Assembly (NCBI GenBank): GCA_028285545.1
Contig: JANQPA010000112.1
Span: 184,720-248,719 of the forward strand
Reading direction: 5' to 3'
Length of the DNA: 64,000 bases
DNA from: Saprospiraceae bacterium
GTDB taxonomy: Bacteria > Bacteroidota > Bacteroidia > Chitinophagales > Saprospiraceae
Positions within the stretch are counted from its first letter, which is position 1. Each line of letters begins with the position of its first letter. The translations under genes were made by a program, and so were the position numbers. Below, piece by piece: positions 27,718 to 33,837 of this stretch. The notes beneath the pieces were generated by a model. It had not been told where the DNA came from and did no database searches. It saw only the letters and a list, made by a program, of their open reading frames with translations.

Positions 27718-27740
27718 GCCCCACACAGGGGCTTTTTTTA
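27717..27740 (+). terminator. Intrinsic terminator of the 85-residue gene
   Basis: The stem AGCCCC / GGGGCT with loop ACACA is followed by seven T. It starts at the last base of the stop codon. Confidence 0.85.
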
Positions 27741-27846
27741 TTTCTGCCTTTATCTACCTACCAAAAAAGGAAAATATTTCAATTTGAACGCATTTGAATA
27801 CCTTCTGAGCGATTTATATTTAATTCCAAAATATCTGATCCATTTT

Positions 27847-27870
27847 AAAGCCTTCTGAGAGGCTTTTTTT
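27847..27870. terminator. Second intrinsic terminator
   Basis: AAAGCCT (27847-27853) and AGGCTTT (27860-27866) flank a 6-nt loop and are followed by more T. On the minus strand it would stop dut transcripts less well, since the left flank is not purely A. Confidence 0.65.
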
Positions 27871-27964
27871 ATTTGGTTTTTGTACTTATACTTAGAAGGG
27901 CATTTTAACAAAAATTAAAGGAGATTAAAGGTGTTTCCGGCACATTCCAATTCTCACTTAGCTA

Positions 27965-28402
27965 TCAATCTTTTCCCGTTGAGCCAAAACCGCCCCCTGA
28001 ACGCTCTGATTCATCCAACATAAGCACTCTTTCTAGCTGTATTTGTTCCACCTGGGCAATTACTATTTGAGCGATACGGTCGCCATCCTGAATAGTGTAA
28101 GGATTGTTAGACAGATTTATCATAATTACCCCTATTTCGCCTCTGTAATCTGCGTCTATTGTACCCACACAGTTAGCCAGGCTAAGGCCATGCTTAAGAG
28201 CCAGACCGCTACGGGGTCTAATCTGTGCTTCATAACCTTGCGGTAATTGAAGGTATAGACCCGTTTTGATGAGGGCACGACCTAATGAGGGTAAAGTTAC
28301 ATCCTCCGAAAGATTAGCCCGTAGGTCAAGCCCTGCGCTTTGTGGTGTGGCATATTCGGGTAGCGGATGTTTTGAACGATTTACAACTTTAATGTTCAGC
28401 AT
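27965..28402 (-). CDS. dut: Deoxyuridine 5'-triphosphate nucleotidohydrolase (dUTPase)
   Basis: It hydrolyses dUTP to dUMP, keeping uracil out of DNA and supplying dTMP synthesis. All five motifs of the trimeric family are present in 145 residues: [41 protein letters not shown] and the C-terminal [12 protein letters not shown]. It belongs to the element. Phages and satellites often carry a dUTPase, which can also act as an inducer sensed by repressors of other elements. Its start overlaps the upstream HTH gene by 14 bp. Confidence 0.95.
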   Translation of the reverse strand: MLNIKVVNRSKHPLPEYATPQSAGLDLRANLSEDVTLPSLGRALIKTGLYLQLPQGYEAQIRPRSGLALKHGLSLANCVGTIDADYRGEIGVIMINLSNNPYTIQDGDRIAQIVIAQVEQIQLERVLMLDESERSGGGFGSTGKD

Positions 28403-28607
28403 TTCTTTGTGATTTTAAATATTTACGAATGATTCTTTTTTCTGCTTTTTGTTGAAGGTCGGCCCGTTGGCCCTTCCAATTCTCCTTACTCATGTATCCC
28501 TGGATGGTTCTATGTGACATCTCCAGTAATTTTCCAATCTCTTTTGAGTTCAAGCCCATACAATAGTACTTGAGTGCTCGGTCTTTGATTTCGTCCTTAT
28601 TGCGCAT
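28389..28607 (-). CDS. Small helix-turn-helix protein
   Basis: A 72-residue protein with one clear [29 protein letters not shown], then a basic helix ([24 protein letters not shown]). It resembles the N-terminal DNA-binding part of phage terminase small subunits or LuxR/sigma-type HTH modules. No terminase large subunit is nearby, so a regulatory role is more likely. It overlaps the dut start by 14 bp, implying translational coupling. Confidence 0.65.
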   Translation of the reverse strand: MRNKDEIKDRALKYYCMGLNSKEIGKLLEMSHRTIQGYMSKENWKGQRADLQQKAEKRIIRKYLKSQRNAEH

Positions 28608-28968
28608 TTTCGGCTGTTTTTAAATTGGTTAAAGTAAAATGAACATAAAAGCACAATTTTTTATCATAGGCTACGCGTACCTTACGCACCTTAAGTTGCG
28701 CATAATTGCCCCCCTTTGAATCTACGTACCCCCCGTCAAGGTTTTTGCCTCCCTTAATCTGGATCGTTAGCAAAATCGGCCAATATTGAAGCGTATTCTG
28801 CTTGTATGGATTCGTTTTAGTCTGCTAAAGCGAACTTTAGCCTCATTTTTCAGGGGTACTTTAAAAAGCCCTTAATTTTTGGGCAAAAAATGGTCTTTTC
28901 TGTAAAAACTTGACAAACAGGCTGTTATTTAATAAAAAGAGAGGATTCTGAGCATTATAACAGATTGT
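28608..28968. other. Gene-free spacer with palindromic words
   Basis: A 361-bp non-coding stretch in the element. It includes TACGCGTACCTTACGCACC near 28672, which shares the ACGCGTACC word with the palindromes at 31235. It also includes a hairpin GCTAAAG-CGAA-CTTTAGC at 28824-28841 and a minus-strand terminator at 28863-28884. It should hold the promoter of the HTH-dut pair. Confidence 0.5.
28863..28884 (-). terminator. Minus-strand intrinsic terminator after the 109-residue HTH gene
   Basis: Read on the minus strand, the stem GCCC / GGGC encloses AAAAATTAA and is followed by five T. The stem is short, so the confidence is moderate. Confidence 0.5.
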
Positions 28969-29298
28969 TCACGTTGTTTCTTCTAATTTGCCCTTGTTAT
29001 AGCTCACTACTTGAATTCCCTGGGAGATCTTGTATCTACGGATGTAGCGAACAACTGATGTTCTAGTTACACGCAATGCCGATGCTATTTCATCTTCATC
29101 CATGATTCCCATTTGATAGAGTTTTATAAACTCTTCCCATCTCCAGTTATCATCTTCAGGGAAAAATAGTTTTCGCCATCGCCCTGCGGTTCTCCGACTA
29201 ACTTTCAATTTTCTAGCTAGAGCATTGTTTGAATACATTCGTGTTTGGTACAATACCCTAAACCATTCTTTTTTAATTTCCTTTTCTAGTTGATTCAT
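28969..29298 (-). CDS. Double helix-turn-helix DNA-binding protein
   Basis: A 109-residue protein with two successive HTH motifs: NNALARKLKVSRRTAGRWRKLFFP (about 23-46) and MDEDEIASALRVTRTSVVRYIRRYKI (about 66-91). No other domain is present. Its start overlaps the end of the replication-initiator gene by 26 bp, so the two are probably translationally coupled. It may regulate Rep expression or assist origin binding. The exact role is unknown. Confidence 0.65.
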   Translation of the reverse strand: MNQLEKEIKKEWFRVLYQTRMYSNNALARKLKVSRRTAGRWRKLFFPEDDNWRWEEFIKLYQMGIMDEDEIASALRVTRTSVVRYIRRYKISQGIQVVSYNKGKLEETT

Positions 29299-30556
29299 TG
29301 CTTTTGATTTTTATTGAATTACTTTTTTGATCCCTGGCCAGCTTCCTGGCTATTGCTCTTTTGAGATTGTGGTATCTATTCCGGCATCGTTTGCCAGCTT
29401 TCCCGTAAAGTGTTTCAGAGCAAAATTTGCTACCCTTTCTTTGGCGGGAAATATCTCGGTTACAGGTTAGGCATAAACTACGCTGTTCAGAGGGGTCTGA
29501 AATAGGGGAATTCGGCAAAATTTTGAGGGCGTTTTTTGAAGGGGTCGCCCCCCCTATATTTTCTTCTATTATTAGCGATGTATTCACATGACACTCTAGC
29601 GGTGAAAACGTCGCTATTTTTTCCGCTTCATTTTCTCCAAAAACCCCGGTGAAAACGTCGCTATTTTTCCGCTTCCAAAAATTCAATTCAGACCACTTTA
29701 AAAGTAGTGCTGAAAGTGCGTTATTTTTCACCTGGTTGACACCAAATTGATTGTACAGAATAGCCATGTCCTTTTTTAGCTTATACTTTGAATCTTTATC
29801 TAATTCTAACCACACTTTAGGGTTAGTGAATTGGGCCAACTTGATTCTTTGCCTGGGCGTTAGCCTGGCTGGAGGTATGGAACCATCATAGAAGATGATC
29901 TCTTTAAAATGGTCTGTGAGGATTTTCCCTAATTGCTCCAGACTGGAGGGGTCGCAAATACTGGATAGAGTAGTTATGCCAGCTTTTGCCAAATACCTCA
30001 TTTTCTTAACCTTCACTTCCACCCTCAATAAATTATCTACAGGCTGATTAGACTGCAATCCTTTATCATACAATTTGATCGAATATTCTGAACGCTGGCA
30101 GACCTTCCCAATCTTTAATTTCTTAATATCAAGAACTGTAAACTCTTTGTTAGGCATACAGATAATCCCCTTTAAAAATTGATCTGCTGGAATGTCTATC
30201 AAGATATTCAAACCAAATTCCAGATTGTGAATAGTGGTTTGTTCTGGTATGATCCCGAATTCATCCTTTAGGGTAATCAATGTTTGGTGGATGTCCGTGA
30301 TACTAAAGTCATTGAGATTATGAAGACCACCATTAAAAAACTTATGTAAGCTCCCTTCTATCTCGCAGTAGTAATGTCCTGGCAGTTTCTTTGCTGGAGT
30401 AAGTAGAAATTTCAATCCGTTATAGTTGGCCACTAGCGGAACATCTAATATTTCACCTGTCCTAAGCTCCACAGCAGCCACAAAGGATAACTTTTCATTG
30501 TTCTTCCATTCGTCGGCACGTATGTAATTGCATTTTGCTTTTACAAAGTCGATCAT
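29273..30556 (-). CDS. II/X-type replication initiation protein with C-terminal zinc finger
   Basis: A 427-residue protein. The N-terminal half (EIEGSLHKFFNGGLHNLNDFSITDI, NLEFGLNILI) and the central YSIKLYDKGLQ ... LLRVEVKVKKMRYL resemble the gene II/X rolling-circle initiators of filamentous phages and small plasmids. I am inferring nickase activity; a full HUH motif is not obvious. The C-terminus adds CLTCNRDISRQRKGSKFC ... CRNRYHNLKRA, a zinc-ribbon-like finger. Three direct repeats lie inside its coding region (29601-29732) and could be the nick or binding site. Confidence 0.62.
   Translation of the reverse strand: MIDFVKAKCNYIRADEWKNNEKLSFVAAVELRTGEILDVPLVANYNGLKFLLTPAKKLPGHYYCEIEGSLHKFFNGGLHNLNDFSITDIHQTLITLKDEFGIIPEQTTIHNLEFGLNILIDIPADQFLKGIICMPNKEFTVLDIKKLKIGKVCQRSEYSIKLYDKGLQSNQPVDNLLRVEVKVKKMRYLAKAGITTLSSICDPSSLEQLGKILTDHFKEIIFYDGSIPPARLTPRQRIKLAQFTNPKVWLELDKDSKYKLKKDMAILYNQFGVNQVKNNALSALLLKWSELNFWKRKNSDVFTGVFGENEAEKIATFSPLECHVNTSLIIEENIGGATPSKNALKILPNSPISDPSEQRSLCLTCNRDISRQRKGSKFCSETLYGKAGKRCRNRYHNLKRAIARKLARDQKSNSIKIKSNESTRKGN
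29601..29732. repeat. Three direct repeats inside the replication-initiator gene
   Basis: GGTGAAAACGTCGCTATTTT (20 bases) starts at 29601 and again at 29648. Both copies continue as TT(T)CCGCTTC, differing by one T. A degenerate third copy (GCTGAAAGTGCGTTATTTTT) starts at 29709. Copies 1 and 2 are translated in different frames (AEKIATFSP and KRKNSDVFTG), so the DNA rather than the protein appears to be conserved. Confidence 0.6.
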
Positions 30557-30897
30557 TTCCTATTCATCAAATCTTCTAAATCTTGCTTACTTTTTCTAAT
30601 CTCCAGAAGGCCAGTTAATATATATTCCAGGTAGATCTGTATTTCTTTTTCTAGCTCTTCAAATTCCATAAAATCATCCCTGGCCAGGTATAGCAAATGA
30701 ATGGCCAATCTTGAATAGTGATAGACGAAAGGATCAAATGAATTGAAACTTTCAGGAATGCACAGTAGATGACCAATTGCTAGATTCACCAAGACCTTTT
30801 TATTTCGCTCGGACTGCTCATAGGGATAAGCTACCATTTCATCCATAGCAGATTGCACGGAAGTAATAGCAACCTCCAGTAATTCGGCACTAACCAT
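30553..30897 (-). CDS. Unknown small protein upstream of the replication initiator
   Basis: A 114-residue helical soluble protein (MVSAELLEVAITSVQSAMDEMVAYPYEQSERNKKVLVNLAIGHLLCIPESFNSFDP). No family is recognised. It overlaps the initiator gene by 4 bp and the excisionase-like gene by 8 bp, so it is part of one tightly packed operon. A helper role in replication control is suggested only by position. Confidence 0.6.
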   Translation of the reverse strand: MVSAELLEVAITSVQSAMDEMVAYPYEQSERNKKVLVNLAIGHLLCIPESFNSFDPFVYHYSRLAIHLLYLARDDFMEFEELEKEIQIYLEYILTGLLEIRKSKQDLEDLMNRK

Positions 30898-31204
30898 TTT
30901 TCTTGGCTTTGATCTCCGTTAAAGCCTGTTCTAATTCGTGCCGTTTGAAATAAACACGGTTGGCAATTTTGTAAGATGTGAGGATGCCCTTTTTTGTCCA
31001 ATCGTCAATAGTGACGGTGGAGACTCCGAAAAATTCGGCGGCTTCTTTGCGGGAAATTAATTGGGCGGGTTCCTTCGGTTTGAAATTATCCCTTAAATCC
31101 TTTAAATCGTTTTTAATACGGTTGATTGAGCCTAGTAAAGTTAGACCATCAATCTCTGTAATTTCAATTACTCTTTTCATATCAAATATTATTTTATTTG
31201 ACAC
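30890..31204 (-). CDS. Excisionase-like helix-turn-helix protein
   Basis: A 104-residue protein whose core SRKEAAEFFGVSTVTIDDWTKKGILTSYKIANRVYFKRHELEQAL is the MerR-like/Xis winged helix (helix_turn_helix_17 type) common in Bacteroidota integrative elements. It lies in the replication operon and not directly beside the integrase, so it may be an excisionase, an operon activator, or both. Two overlapping 10-bp palindromes lie 31-48 bp upstream of its start. Confidence 0.75.
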   Translation of the reverse strand: MSNKIIFDMKRVIEITEIDGLTLLGSINRIKNDLKDLRDNFKPKEPAQLISRKEAAEFFGVSTVTIDDWTKKGILTSYKIANRVYFKRHELEQALTEIKAKKNG

Positions 31205-31234
31205 AAAACTGAGCCTAACTTTGAGATGAAAAAA

Positions 31235-31252
31235 GTACGCGTACCGTACGGT
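31235..31252. promoter_or_regulatory. Two overlapping 10-bp palindromes
   Basis: GTACGCGTAC (31235-31244) and ACCGTACGGT (31243-31252) are each perfect palindromes sharing two bases. They precede the excisionase-replication operon. The ACGCGTACC word recurs near 28673 before the HTH-dut genes, so a shared regulator is plausible. Confidence 0.5.
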
Positions 31253-31280
31253 GAAGTATAAATTACTGAAAGACAGCGCA

Positions 31281-31955
31281 TTAATTCCAGGCAGTAAAAT
31301 CTATTCTCCTTTTGGATTTCTTAGAGCTAGGTCTTAAGGTCTTGCTAATATAACTTTTAGAGATAGGTTTCCCGTTCTTTTTGCAGAACCTAGATGAAAT
31401 TAGGTCAATCAATGTTTTTACTTCACAGTCAATAAAGTTATTGTCCTTGAGGTCAAAGAATAGTGTAACAAGATCAATTATTTCTTCCCTCCAAATTACC
31501 TTTTCACCGTTATAGACCTCATCTTCTATTGCCTCAAGTTCTTCAATCAAGTGTTGTAAAAATTCAACATTTATAAGTGCATCCTCTACCTGGGAAATAT
31601 TTTCATCTGTTAATGACTCCTTTAGAATAAAAACATTTAAAATGCTTGCATCGATTTTAGATAATGTTGATTCAATTTTTGTCTTGAGTAGAACATCTAA
31701 AGGAACAGTAACATCTGATTCACTATATGCTGCCTGGATTTCAAGGGTGAATCCATTAATATCAAATCTATTGGTTGGGATTTCTTTTTCCTTATCCTTT
31801 TCGTCTTCGGCATATTGATTCATTATTTCAAGCATCATATCCGCTGACTTTCCAATAGTCCCTCTTAGTCGTTCATAGTATTTTCTATAGTTCCTTGAAA
31901 CCCAGCCTCTATAGTTTCTACAATTAATGGATTTGATAATTTCTAACTTGTCCAT
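31281..31955 (-). CDS. Unknown element protein, RteC-like C-terminus
   Basis: A 224-residue soluble helical protein. The C-terminal segment FCKKNGKPISKSYISKTLRPSSKKSK loosely resembles the end of RteC-type regulators, in which a similar NG..I....L...L pattern occurs. The similarity is weak. It lies 31 bp downstream of the integrase stop on the same strand. It could be a regulator of excision or a cargo protein. Confidence 0.5.
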   Translation of the reverse strand: MDKLEIIKSINCRNYRGWVSRNYRKYYERLRGTIGKSADMMLEIMNQYAEDEKDKEKEIPTNRFDINGFTLEIQAAYSESDVTVPLDVLLKTKIESTLSKIDASILNVFILKESLTDENISQVEDALINVEFLQHLIEELEAIEDEVYNGEKVIWREEIIDLVTLFFDLKDNNFIDCEVKTLIDLISSRFCKKNGKPISKSYISKTLRPSSKKSKRRIDFTAWN

Positions 31956-31986
31956 TTGAATAATTTAGATAGTATTTAAAGAGGAT

Positions 31987-33318
31987 TTAAACAGCCTTTA
32001 AACCAGTCTTAGAGCTTGAAAAATATTCATGTTTAGCTAATCTATCCGCAGTCTCTTCTTTAGTCACTCGGATGTACTTAAGGAGGTTTTTAGTAGAAGA
32101 GTGGCCCGTAATTTTCATTATATCAATAGGGGAAAATTTATTAAGGAATAAATGAGTTGCGCCTGTTCGCCTGGCAGTATGAGTTTTGATTAGCTGGCAC
32201 TTAGGAATGGATTTGATAACTTTCTTTCCTCCTTTTATGGTTTCGACTAATTCAGGGGTGTTTATTTTAGCCAATGCTCCTATATCCTTGAGGCTACTAT
32301 TTACCTTTTGCTCATAAGTTTTGGGTAAAGAGTAATTGTACTTCTTTAAGATAGCTTCTAGCTCTGGGCTTAAAGGAATAATTACACGTTCCCCTGTTTT
32401 CTTTTGAACCAGGTTTATCACCTTTGTTCCTTCTCCCGTTGTTTTAATATGCTCCGGTCTGATTCTTGAATAGTCTGAATATCGCTGCGCTGTGTAGCAC
32501 CCAACTAAAAACACATCCCTTGCAAGCTCCATACTTTTGCTATTACTCAAATCAAGGGCTGCAATTCGGTTTAATTCATCTTTGGTAAGATAGATTGAAG
32601 GTGTATCCACTCGGATGGTTTTAAACTTCCTGCGTTCAAATTCTCTATTCTTATGCAATCCTTCATCTAAGGAAGCACGCATAATTGTTTTTAGATTCTT
32701 GATGTGTCGACCTATGGTATTTTGGGAGTAGCTTTTATCATTGAAGAATTTTACAAAGCTATCGTAGAAATCAGTAGTAATATGTTCAAAGTCCAGCTTT
32801 ACCCTTTTCTCGGTTTGGTAGTTGGTAAGCTGTGTCTTGAATCCATTATAATTTTTAATAGTGCCATGTGCATACCGTTTGCCGTTCTCTGTTGTCCGTT
32901 CTCCACTTTCAAGTTGCTTGATAAAGGTATCAATGTATTGATTGAGGGATAAGGGGCCGCTTTTCCTGGCTCCATCTTTAAATATTTCGTCCAGGTGAGT
33001 TTTTAAGCGATCCTTAGAGGGTACAATGCCCTGGGATTCCCAAAGCGTAAAAGACCTCTTCACCTCATTGGCAAAGTTGTCTAAAGTAGTCCGTAGGTTA
33101 TTGAGGTAAATAGCAATGGAAGGATTCTGTGCTTTTGCTTTTCGTATAGCTGCTTTATCCTGGGTTGGTCGCTGATTGACATTATCCCAAAGCTTAGGAT
33201 TGATCTTTTCACCTGTACCATAGACAAACCGCTTTTTATCGAAATAGAGGAACAAGCGTATTGCGGTGGGCTTGTCTGCTGATGGTTTCAGCAGCTTAAA
33301 TTGAGGATTGACATTCAT
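31987..33318 (-). CDS. Tyrosine recombinase/integrase of the element
   Basis: It catalyses integration at the tRNA-Cys 3' end and excision. It has an N-terminal arm-binding domain, a SAM-like core-binding domain (about 120-215) and a C-terminal catalytic domain. Catalytic residues visible are Arg in CYTAQRYSDY, Lys in KKTGERVIIPLS, His and Arg in HTARRTGATHLF, His in ITGHSS and Tyr in LLKYIRV. I prefer the ATG at 33318 (MNVNPQFKLL), giving 443 residues. The frame reaches 33366, but that part overlaps hydrophobic leader-like codons next to the arm sites. Confidence 0.92.
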   Translation of the reverse strand: MNVNPQFKLLKPSADKPTAIRLFLYFDKKRFVYGTGEKINPKLWDNVNQRPTQDKAAIRKAKAQNPSIAIYLNNLRTTLDNFANEVKRSFTLWESQGIVPSKDRLKTHLDEIFKDGARKSGPLSLNQYIDTFIKQLESGERTTENGKRYAHGTIKNYNGFKTQLTNYQTEKRVKLDFEHITTDFYDSFVKFFNDKSYSQNTIGRHIKNLKTIMRASLDEGLHKNREFERRKFKTIRVDTPSIYLTKDELNRIAALDLSNSKSMELARDVFLVGCYTAQRYSDYSRIRPEHIKTTGEGTKVINLVQKKTGERVIIPLSPELEAILKKYNYSLPKTYEQKVNSSLKDIGALAKINTPELVETIKGGKKVIKSIPKCQLIKTHTARRTGATHLFLNKFSPIDIMKITGHSSTKNLLKYIRVTKEETADRLAKHEYFSSSKTGLKAV

Positions 33319-33365
33319 GATAAGATATACTTTTGATTGCATTACAAATATAAGCAATAAAATCA

Positions 33366-33390
33366 AAAGTGTGCGGTCAAGTGTGCGGTC
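33366..33390. promoter_or_regulatory. Candidate integrase arm-type site, right end
   Basis: AAGTGTGCGGTCAAGTGTGCGGTC is a tandem pair of AGTGTGCGGTCA, upstream of the integrase start. It matches the pair at 21388-21410 in the same orientation. Confidence 0.55.
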
Positions 33391-33506
33391 AAAACTATGT
33401 TTATCTTTGACAATCTTACTCTAATTTGTTTCTAATTTCTTTTGAAAGGCTTGTAAATGCTGAAAATTAGGCAAAAACAAAAGTGTTTAAAAAAAGCGTT
33501 TTGGAG

Positions 33507-33524
33507 TCCGCTCCCGACCTCAAA
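33507..33524. repeat. attR: 18-bp direct repeat of the tRNA-Cys 3' end
   Basis: Identical to 21321-21338. No tRNA body precedes it, so it is the duplicated 3' end left by integration. Confidence 0.93.
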
Positions 33525-33532
33525 CCTTCAAC

Positions 33533-33570
33533 AAGCCTTCTCGTAACAACGAGGGGGCTTATTCTTTTTT
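33533..33570 (+). terminator. Original tRNA-Cys terminator, displaced by the element
   Basis: AAGCCTTCTCGT pairs with ACGAGGGGGCTT (two G-U pairs) around the loop AACA, followed by ATTCTTTTTT. It lies 9 bp beyond attR, where a terminator would sit if the element were removed. Confidence 0.75.
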
Positions 33571-33837
33571 AGCCTTCTTCATATTTAAAGGCCATACCCT
33601 CCAGGATAATGTTTTATTCAAAAAAGATAACCTGCCGAATTAATCGAAGTTTTACAGTACTTATTTTCAGTTGGGAGAGAAAAATGTAATGCAGATCAAA
33701 AGCAAATCTATTTACCCCATGATTGGATTTAAGGAAAGATCCTAGTATTTTGTATAAACCATGGCAAAACACAAAATGCATGTAAGCCCTTGTAAACAAT
33801 AACAAGAGTTGGTCCTTATTCATAAACCTTTGCCTCA
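33571..33837. other. Promoter-side spacer before the hybrid regulator
   Basis: No credible gene. The 74-codon minus-strand frame here has no family signature or ribosome-binding context. The spacer presumably carries the promoter of the hybrid two-component gene. Confidence 0.4.

Larger units (their letters stand above)
21321..33524. mobile_element. Integrated element in tRNA-Cys (satellite or plasmid-like)
   Basis: The bounds are the two 18-bp att repeats, giving about 12.2 kb. Contents from left to right are two small membrane proteins, a VapE-type primase-helicase, a large membrane/coiled-coil protein, an XRE repressor with divergent promoter region, an 85-residue protein, dUTPase, two HTH proteins, a II/X-type replication initiator, an unknown protein, an excisionase-like protein, another unknown protein and a tyrosine integrase. 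Most genes lie on the minus strand with short gaps or overlaps. I see no capsid, terminase large subunit, relaxase or transfer genes. Confidence 0.9.

Noticed and set aside
28389..28607. Phage terminase small subunit
   Set aside because: The HTH resembles it, but the protein is only 72 residues and no large subunit, portal or capsid gene is present.
29601..29732. CRISPR-like array inside the initiator gene
   Set aside because: Only two good repeats and one degenerate copy, spacers within a conserved coding sequence, and no cas genes nearby.
21321..33524. Filamentous (inovirus-type) prophage
   Set aside because: The II/X-like initiator suggests it, but I see no Zot-like assembly ATPase and no small coat protein set.
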